64,000 nucleotides of DNA. It comes from Ruminococcus sp. UNK.MGS-30 (GTDB lineage Bacteria; Bacillota; Clostridia; Oscillospirales; Ruminococcaceae). The DNA is taken from contig LBCK01000002.1 in NCBI GenBank assembly GCA_000980705.1, forward strand, positions 372,001 through 436,000, in the 5' to 3' direction. Shown piece after piece: positions 58,580-64,000 of this stretch (the stretch's first letter is position 1; each line of letters starts with the position of its first letter). The translations under genes and the position numbers were made by a program. The notes under the pieces were generated by a model that saw only the letters and a list, made by a program, of their open reading frames with translations, was not told where the DNA came from and did no database searches.

Positions 58580-60379
58580 ATGTATCCTAGAATCGGTATC
58601 CGTCCTGTCATTGACGGACGGCAGTTTGGTGTGCGGGAAGATCTGGAAGAACAGACCATGAACATGGCATACGCTGCCAAGAATCTGATCGAATCGAACC
58701 TGCGCTATCCCGACGGCACCAAGGTAGAGTGTGTCATCGCTCCTACCACCATCGGCGGCGGCGCAGAGGCATATGAATGTGAAACCTTTTTCCAGACCCA
58801 GAATGTCTGCGCAACCCTTTCTGTAACACCCTGCTGGTGCTACGGCAGCGAGACCATGGATCTGAACCCGCTGACCATCAAGGCAGTGTGGGGCTTTAAC
58901 GGCACAGAGCGCCCGGGCGCAGTTTATCTGGCTGCCTGCATGGCGGCGCACGCACAGCGTGGACTGCCGGCGTTTTCTATCTACGGTCACGATGTCCAGG
59001 ACAAGGACGACCAGACCGTTCCGGCAGACGTACAGGAAAAGATCCTGCGCTTTGCCAAGTGCGCTGTTGCCGTAGGTGTAATGCGGAATAAGGCATATGT
59101 GGGACTGGGCGGTGTCTCCATGGGCATTGCCGGTTCTTACTGTAACTCTGACTTTTTCCAGAAATACCTGGGCATTCGTGCAGAGTGGGTGGATCTGACA
59201 GAGATCCTGCGCCGCATCCATCTGGGCATCTACGACCATGACGAGTACGAAAAGGCTCTGGCATGGGTCAAGGAAAACTGTCCGGAGGGCTATGACGTAA
59301 ACAAGGACGTTCCGGAAGATCGGGAGATCGACCCGTTCGGCATCAAAAAGCCCCGGACACCGGAGGAAAAGGCGAAGGAATGGGAATTCATCGTCAAGTT
59401 TACGCTGATCGTGCAGGATATTTTCTTCGGCAATCCCAAGCTGCTGGAAATGGGCTGGGAAGAAGAGAGCCACGGCAGAAATGCGATCCTGGGCGGATTC
59501 CAGGGACAGCGGATGTGGACAGACTGGCTGCCGAACGGAGACTTTACCGAGGCGATCCTCAACTCCAGCTTTGACTGGAACGGGAAGAAAGAGCCTACTA
59601 TTCTCGCTACAGAGAATGACGGTCTGAACGGTACGGCAATGCTGTTCGGCAAGCTGCTGACCGGCACAGCGACCATCTTTGCCGATGTCCGCACCTATTG
59701 GAGCCCGGAGGCAGTCAAGCGTGTGACTGGCGTTACACCGTCCGGAAGAGCGGCGAACGGCTTTATCCATCTCATCAACAGCGGTGCGGCTGCACTGGAC
59801 GGCACAGGTGCCTGCAAGGACGCAGACGGAAACGGCGTCATGAAACCCTGGTGGGATGTGACGAATCCGGATATCCGTGCCATGCTGGATGCCACAGACT
59901 GGGCGCCGGCAAACCTGGGCTATTTCCGTGGCGGCGGCTTTTCTTCTCACTACCGCACCCGTGCAGAGATGCCGGTGACCATGATCCGTCTGAATATCCT
60001 CAACGGCACACAGCCGCTCTTGCAGATCGCAGAGGGCTATACGGTTGACCTGCCGGATGAGATCCATAAACCGCTGGACGAGCGCACCGACAAGACCTGG
60101 CCGACCACCTGGTTTGTGCCGAATCTGACCGGTGAGGGCGCATTTGCAGATGTGTACCATGTTATGGCAAACTGGGGTGCAAACCACGGCTGCCTGGCAT
60201 ACGGACACATCGGCGCAGACCTTATCACGCTGGCAAGTATGCTGCGGATTCCGGTTTCCATGCACAATGTGCCGGAAGAACGCATCTATCGTCCGCACAC
60301 CTGGAGTGCCTACGGCACAAAGGATCTGGAGGCAGCAGACTATCGTGCCTGCGCTGACTATGGTCCGCTTTACCGATAA
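58580..60379 (+). CDS. fucI: L-fucose isomerase
   Basis: This 599-residue enzyme, the normal family length, converts L-fucose to L-fuculose using manganese. Diagnostic stretches include [56 protein letters not shown] and the Mn-site region [20 protein letters not shown]. It starts 9 bases after the kinase gene behind GAGGGAA. It completes the catabolic set; no fucose permease is present here, so uptake must be encoded elsewhere. Confidence 0.96.
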   Translation: MYPRIGIRPVIDGRQFGVREDLEEQTMNMAYAAKNLIESNLRYPDGTKVECVIAPTTIGGGAEAYECETFFQTQNVCATLSVTPCWCYGSETMDLNPLTIKAVWGFNGTERPGAVYLAACMAAHAQRGLPAFSIYGHDVQDKDDQTVPADVQEKILRFAKCAVAVGVMRNKAYVGLGGVSMGIAGSYCNSDFFQKYLGIRAEWVDLTEILRRIHLGIYDHDEYEKALAWVKENCPEGYDVNKDVPEDREIDPFGIKKPRTPEEKAKEWEFIVKFTLIVQDIFFGNPKLLEMGWEEESHGRNAILGGFQGQRMWTDWLPNGDFTEAILNSSFDWNGKKEPTILATENDGLNGTAMLFGKLLTGTATIFADVRTYWSPEAVKRVTGVTPSGRAANGFIHLINSGAAALDGTGACKDADGNGVMKPWWDVTNPDIRAMLDATDWAPANLGYFRGGGFSSHYRTRAEMPVTMIRLNILNGTQPLLQIAEGYTVDLPDEIHKPLDERTDKTWPTTWFVPNLTGEGAFADVYHVMANWGANHGCLAYGHIGADLITLASMLRIPVSMHNVPEERIYRPHTWSAYGTKDLEAADYRACADYGPLYR

Positions 60380-60437
60380 CTTATATTAGCTGGATGCCGC
60401 ATCTTTGGTGCGGATTCCATAGATTTTCAGTTGCGCA

Positions 60438-60477
60438 GAAAACCGTCCTGGGGATGCACCCTTAGGACGGTTTTCTT
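60438..60477 (+). terminator. Terminator of the fucose operon
   Basis: AAAACCGTCCT pairs with AGGACGGTTTT (11 bp) and is followed by CTTTT. The rest of the 60380-60700 gap holds no gene that I can support. Confidence 0.85.
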
Positions 60478-60708
60478 TTGCTTTGGGAAAATACCGGGAG
60501 AATTTCAGCGGCAGCGGCTGGACAACCGGCTGGGGCTGCTGCAAGGCGGCGCAGGTCAGTGCGGCAGCGGCAAGTTTTAGTTTCCACGTGGGCTGCAAGA
60601 AGGCAGCACTCCTTTCAGGATAGATTCACAGACTTTCATCATAGCATATTCGGAGAGACCGGGCAATATGTTCGTGGAAACTCGAAGGGTTTCGATTTTT
60701 TCTGCGCA

Positions 60709-60737
60709 TTGACAAATCCTGCGGCAGGTGCTATAAT
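60709..60737 (+). promoter_or_regulatory. Consensus promoter of the deacetylase operon
   Basis: TTGACA and TATAAT at exactly 17 bases, 38 bases before the ATG. It is among the best promoters in the window. Confidence 0.9.
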
Positions 60738-60775
60738 GGCAACAACAACTTATGCTGCCGAAAAGGAGAACGCAA

Positions 60776-61483
60776 ATGAACTGGAAAAAGCAATATCAAA
60801 AAGCCTTGACATTCAGCTATGACGACGGCAATGTACAGGACAAAAAACTGCTGGACATCTTGAACCGCTATGGTATGAAATGCACGTTCAACGTGAACAC
60901 CGGGCTGGACTTTGACCACGGCACCTGGGTGTACCGGGATGTGCTGGAAGTGCATCGGCTGAACCTGGCGGAATGCCCGGAACTCTATGCCGGTCATGAG
61001 ATGGCAGTACACGGCGTATATCACTATAATCTGACGGAGCTGTCTCCGGCGGAACTGACCGCCGAGTTACAGGAAAATGCGGAGACGATCACGAAACTCT
61101 ACGGCACAGCGCCGGTGGGCATGGCATATCCCTACGGCGTGTACAACGATACTGTAATCGCCGAACTGAACCGTCTGGGCATTCGCTATGCCCGTGGAGT
61201 GGAAAGCTCCCATTCCTTTGCAGAGCAGGCAGATCTGATGCGGTTTCAGCCGACCTGTCACCATGATGATCCGCAGCTGTTCGACCTGGCGAAACAGTTC
61301 CTGGAATCCGAGCCGGAAACGCCGCAGATCTTCTACATCTGGGGACACAGCTATGAGTTCGAAGGACAGCAGAACTGGGACAGGCTGGAACGTTTCTGTG
61401 AGATGCTGGCAGGCAGAGGCGATATCTTCTACGGCACAAACCGGGAAGTACTCCTGCCGGATGAGGAGCCTAAAACGAAATGA
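60776..61483 (+). CDS. Polysaccharide deacetylase-family protein
   Basis: This 235-residue NodB-type protein has the catalytic start ALTFSYDDGNVQDKKLLDI (Asp-Asp metal pair), the histidine motif HEMAVHGVYHYNLTELS and GMAYPYGVYND. There is no signal peptide, so it is probably cytoplasmic, unlike cell-wall deacetylases. The ATG at 60776 follows AAGGAG. It overlaps the next gene by four bases. Its substrate is unknown; a sugar or small amide is likely. Confidence 0.85.
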   Translation: MNWKKQYQKALTFSYDDGNVQDKKLLDILNRYGMKCTFNVNTGLDFDHGTWVYRDVLEVHRLNLAECPELYAGHEMAVHGVYHYNLTELSPAELTAELQENAETITKLYGTAPVGMAYPYGVYNDTVIAELNRLGIRYARGVESSHSFAEQADLMRFQPTCHHDDPQLFDLAKQFLESEPETPQIFYIWGHSYEFEGQQNWDRLERFCEMLAGRGDIFYGTNREVLLPDEEPKTK

Positions 61484-62004
61484 GCGGACTGGTACATATT
61501 TACTGCGGTGACGGCAAGGGAAAGACCACGGCGGCAATGGGGCTGGCGGTGCGCTGTGCCGGGTGGCAGAAACGGGTTCTGGTGGCACAGCTGATGAAAC
61601 AGGACAATTCCGGCGAAAGGCGCATTCTGGAACAGCTGCCCCAGGTCACATTGTGGCAGACCTATCCCAGCGCAAAGTTTTCGTTCCGCATGACGGATGC
61701 GGAAAAGCAGGCGGCGGCAGAATGGTACACGGCGCAGTTCCGGAAAATTGCAGAGACGGTGCAGCACGGGGCGTATGCAATGCTGGTGCTGGACGAACTG
61801 CTCTCCTGCATTACCTGCGGATTCCTGCCGGAACAGCTGGTGCTGGATTTTCTGGAAAACCGTCCGGAGGCGCTGGAGGTTGTGATTACCGGGCGTGACC
61901 CCAGTGCGGCGCTGCTGGAACGTGCGGACTATGTCACGGAAATGACGCTCCGGAAACATCCCTATGAAAAGGGCATCTCCGCACGAAAAGGAATCGAATA
62001 CTAG
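61480..62004 (+). CDS. cobO: Corrinoid adenosyltransferase (CobO/BtuR type)
   Basis: This 174-residue enzyme transfers adenosine from ATP to cob(I)alamin. The P-loop HIYCGDGKGKTTAAMGLAVR and downstream AMLVLDELLSCITCG and VVITGRDPSAALLERADYVT are typical of the CobA/CobO family. It overlaps the deacetylase stop (ATGA). A fucose or propanediol pathway could need adenosylcobalamin, but the link is not shown here. Confidence 0.9.
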   Translation: MSGLVHIYCGDGKGKTTAAMGLAVRCAGWQKRVLVAQLMKQDNSGERRILEQLPQVTLWQTYPSAKFSFRMTDAEKQAAAEWYTAQFRKIAETVQHGAYAMLVLDELLSCITCGFLPEQLVLDFLENRPEALEVVITGRDPSAALLERADYVTEMTLRKHPYEKGISARKGIEY

Positions 62005-62016
62005 CCCCAAAAACGG

Positions 62017-62052
62017 AAAAGCGGTATGCGCTTACAAACGCATACCGCTTTT
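62017..62052. terminator. Bidirectional terminator
   Basis: A perfect 14-bp stem (AAAAGCGGTATGCG / CGCATACCGCTTTT) with an 8-base loop sits between the converging adenosyltransferase and lipase genes. Confidence 0.9.
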
Positions 62053-62088
62053 GGTTTCCTATTTCCGTGCCTGCCGCAAAACAGGCGA

Positions 62089-62943
62089 TCATGTTGCTGT
62101 GTGTGCCTCTTCTCCCAGAAAAGCGGCGATCTCTTCCCAGCGCTGTTCCGTGAGCGCATAGCCGTGGCGGTAATACGCCCGAATTTTTTCCTCGTTCTGG
62201 GTGAACAGCGGGATCGGCTTGATCTGCGGCCGCAGAACCAGAACCTTTTTCTCTTTCTGTGCCTGTTCCATTGCCTGAACCTGGCGCTCATAACAGGCGA
62301 TGCGTGTGAGGATCGCATGATACAGCATGGGATATTTCTTGTAGTACAGCCGCCGGAGCAGGAGACGCAGCCGGGTGTAGTCTGTGGGATGGGCATTCTC
62401 GTTGCCGGTGAGAACGACCAGCACCTTGTCGCAGCCCTGTTCCAGCAGATGCAGGAACGGGATCGGGTCAACGATGCTGCCGTCTACATAGTGTCTGCCG
62501 TCCAGCTCTACCGGTTCACAGATAATGGGCAGGGCGCAGGATGCCTTGATTGCTGTAAACAGGCGCTGCTTGCTGCCTGCATCGGTGAGGTACGCCGGCT
62601 TGCCGTCCTCGCAGCAGGTGGCGACAAAATCGGTCTGCATCGACGGATGCCGGTATGCGTCCCAGCTGATGCGGCTGGCGTACTCGTGTGCCATGTGATC
62701 CAGGTTGAGAAACCGTCCAGTATGCGCCATGTGGCGGATGCCGAAATAACGGCTGTGGCGTTCCATAATCATCATTTCCAGAGCGACGCCCTGCTGCCCG
62801 GAACGGTAGTTTAACACACAGCCTGCTCCGGCGGATGTTCCGGATGCTGCACCGGCATAGAAATCATGTGCCATCAGCGCATCCATTACGCCGGCGGTAA
62901 AAGAACTGCGTTCAGCGCCGCCTTCCAGTGCAACTCCGATCAT
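62089..62943 (-). CDS. Patatin-like phospholipase
   Basis: This 284-residue serine hydrolase has the nucleophile elbow GAASGTSAGAGC (GxSxG) and the catalytic Asp in YVDGSIVDPIPF. The oxyanion segment reads ALEGGAERSSFTAGV in place of the common DGGGxRG, as in the YjjU-type branch. The frame opens at a GTG at 62985, but a consensus promoter at 62988-63016 predicts transcription starting near 62981. The ATG at 62943, behind AGAGGAG, is therefore taken as start. It probably hydrolyses lipids in the cytoplasm or at the membrane. Confidence 0.88.
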   Translation of the reverse strand: MIGVALEGGAERSSFTAGVMDALMAHDFYAGAASGTSAGAGCVLNYRSGQQGVALEMMIMERHSRYFGIRHMAHTGRFLNLDHMAHEYASRISWDAYRHPSMQTDFVATCCEDGKPAYLTDAGSKQRLFTAIKASCALPIICEPVELDGRHYVDGSIVDPIPFLHLLEQGCDKVLVVLTGNENAHPTDYTRLRLLLRRLYYKKYPMLYHAILTRIACYERQVQAMEQAQKEKKVLVLRPQIKPIPLFTQNEEKIRAYYRHGYALTEQRWEEIAAFLGEEAHTAT

Positions 62944-62987
62944 AGAACTGTTGAACTCCTCTCTGCTCACGTTTTGATATGACACTA

Positions 62988-63016
62988 ATTATACCGGATT
63001 CCCGGGATTTTGTCAA
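62988..63016 (-). promoter_or_regulatory. Promoter of the patatin-like gene
   Basis: On the minus strand TTGACA and TATAAT are 17 bases apart. It fixes the start of the patatin-like protein at the downstream ATG. Confidence 0.85.
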
Positions 63017-63088
63017 GTTTTTGGAAGAATCGGGGCGAAACAGAGACGTCCGCTCTGTAAAAAAATGTGCCGTTTCCGGAAAACGCTA

Positions 63089-63117
63089 TTGACGAACCTC
63101 CCGATTTATTATATAAT
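63089..63117 (+). promoter_or_regulatory. Promoter of the epimerase gene
   Basis: TTGACG and TATAAT are 17 bases apart, with predicted start near 63124. Confidence 0.85.
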
Positions 63118-63191
63118 AAAAAGTAAGATATTGCGGTATGCCCGGAAACCGGGAACAGTGCCGCAGATGCTGGGAGAGGAGCGTTACGCTT

Positions 63192-63860
63192 TTGAAAAAA
63201 ATAGAAATTTCTGCCTCGATCCTGAGTGCAGACATGGCAAATCTGACCGCTGTGACAGAGGGATTGGAACGGGATGGTCTGGATATGCTGCACTTTGATG
63301 TAATGGATGGGCAGTTTGTTCCGAATATTACATTTGGTATGCCGGTTCTGGCGGCAGTAGACCACTGCACAAACCTGTTTCTGGATGTGCATTTGATGAT
63401 CGCCGACCCCATTCGCTATGTGAAGCAGTTTGTGGATGCCGGTGCAGACCTGGTGACCTTTCACATTGAAAGCAACAGTGACCCGGCGGCGACCATCGCT
63501 GCGATACACGATGCCGGCGCAAAAGCAGGCATCGTGCTGAAACCGGGAACGCCCTGGGAAGAGGCGATACCCTATCTGGCACAGGTGGAAGTTGTGCTTG
63601 TGATGACAGTGGAACCCGGATTCGGCGGTCAGTCGTTTCTCTGGGATATGGTGGAAAAGGTCAAGGCGCTGCGTGCCTATGCAGATGCCAACCAGCTGTC
63701 CTATCAGATCGAAGTGGACGGCGGCATCAATGCAGAGACCGCACCCCATGTGATCGAGGCAGGCGCCGAGATTCTGGTCATCGGCAGTTATCTGTTCCGC
63801 CAGGCTGACCCGAAGGCAGCCATGGATGCGATCCGGGACGAGGCAGCAAAAATGGCATAA
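63192..63860 (+). CDS. rpe: Ribulose-phosphate 3-epimerase
   Basis: This 222-residue TIM barrel interconverts ribulose-5-phosphate and xylulose-5-phosphate. Metal and catalytic motifs are all present: ISASILSADMANL, LHFDVMDGQFVPNITFG, FLDVHLMI, MTVEPGFGGQSFLWDM and IEVDGGINAETAP. I take TTG 63192, 10 bases behind AGAGGAG, since the protein family begins at this point. An ATG at 63138 in the same frame would add 18 residues not typical of the family. Confidence 0.95.
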   Translation: MKKIEISASILSADMANLTAVTEGLERDGLDMLHFDVMDGQFVPNITFGMPVLAAVDHCTNLFLDVHLMIADPIRYVKQFVDAGADLVTFHIESNSDPAATIAAIHDAGAKAGIVLKPGTPWEEAIPYLAQVEVVLVMTVEPGFGGQSFLWDMVEKVKALRAYADANQLSYQIEVDGGINAETAPHVIEAGAEILVIGSYLFRQADPKAAMDAIRDEAAKMA

Positions 63861-63893
63861 AGCCGCAGAATGCAGGAAAGAGGAGGCAGAAAC

Positions 63894-64000
63894 GTGCAGT
63901 CGAAACGTCAGCCGAAAGTGCATACGTATTCGAAAAAACGGAGACGGAAGGTGCGTCCCGGAAGAGCGATCCTTTCCATCGGCTTTACCTTTCTGGTGGC
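63894..64000 (+). CDS. Start of a gene cut by the window edge (basic N-terminus, likely membrane protein)
   Basis: A GTG at 63894 behind AGGAGG opens a frame reading MQSKRQPKVHTYSKKRRRKV then RPGRAILSIGFTFLV up to the edge. The strongly basic head followed by the start of a hydrophobic stretch fits a type II membrane protein. The family cannot be told from 35 residues. Confidence 0.6.
   Translation, partial: MQSKRQPKVHTYSKKRRRKVRPGRAILSIGFTFLV

Noticed and set aside
58559..60298. 579-codon minus-strand frame opposite the fucose isomerase gene
   Set aside because: Shadow of a GC-rich conserved gene; no family features and no promoter.
62944..62985. Upstream GTG start for the patatin-like protein
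   Set aside because: A consensus promoter places the transcript start at about 62981, inside this extension, and the ATG at 62943 has its own ribosome site.
1..64000. tRNA or rRNA genes
   Set aside because: No cloverleaf-type sequence or rRNA signature was recognised by eye; a dedicated search was not possible.

Overview
The window looks like part of a Gram-positive gut Firmicute chromosome, most likely a Ruminococcus-like member of the Oscillospiraceae. The grounds are dockerin-type calcium loops in secreted proteins, an agr-type peptide quorum-sensing locus, Clostridia-type conjugation genes, frequent TTG/GTG starts with strong AGGAGG ribosome sites, and a fucose operon. Species cannot be fixed from sequence alone. 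The first ~48.8 kb is AT-rich and almost wholly accessory DNA. From ~48.86 kb the composition becomes clearly GC-richer and the genes become ordinary metabolism.

Layout. (1) 1-11.7 kb: the transfer module of an integrative conjugative element. It holds a VirD4 coupling protein, TrbL-like channel, PrgI, VirB4, a cell-wall peptidase, an ArdA-like protein, a probable oriT, a relaxosome accessory protein and a MobP relaxase fused to Sel1 repeats. (2) 11.8-13.2 kb: a tyrosine integrase bracketed by a 19-bp inverted repeat, with an outward promoter inside the bracket. (3) 13.3-23.6 kb: an agr-like system (LytTR regulator, GHKL kinase, AgrD pre-peptide, AgrB), then a 2221-residue Rhs/YD-repeat protein with a protease-like tip and an overlapping membrane-anchored immunity candidate. 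(4) 23.7-32.2 kb: small regulators, a possible structured RNA, three consecutive serine recombinase genes (the middle one lacking the catalytic domain), and an amidoligase/cyclotransferase cassette. (5) 32.2-39.1 kb: an operon behind two LytTR-box promoters. It encodes a leucine-rich/transglutaminase/dockerin surface protein now split by a 13-bp tandem duplication, an HNH-like protein and two related proteins of unknown function. (6) 39.3-48.2 kb: a defence island. A tyrosine recombinase lies next to a 24-bp inverted repeat that brackets two convergent genes, a radical SAM enzyme and a TIR-GNAT protein. A five-gene operon follows: thymine-hypermodification pyrophosphorylase, thymidylate synthase homologue, ThsB-like TIR, Nmad2 and TIR-SLOG. 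(7) 48.9-64 kb: chromosome, with a CobW GTPase, two polar amino-acid ABC transporters (one with a circularly permuted binding protein), a GNAT, fucose catabolism, a deacetylase, a corrinoid adenosyltransferase, a patatin-like lipase and ribulose-phosphate epimerase.

How it fits together. The strongest candidate for an undescribed system is 39.3-48.2 kb. DNA inversion there would exchange which of two genes, radical SAM or TIR-GNAT, sits behind each of two inward promoters. The switch lies directly upstream of a TIR/SLOG operon that also carries nucleotide-hypermodification enzymes. A second theme is quorum control: the paired LytTR boxes in front of agrD recur, with the same 21-bp period and nearly the same distance to the -10, in front of the 32.9-39.1 kb operon. 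The agr system therefore probably controls its own pheromone genes and a distant secreted-protein operon, and possibly the Rhs gene by read-through.
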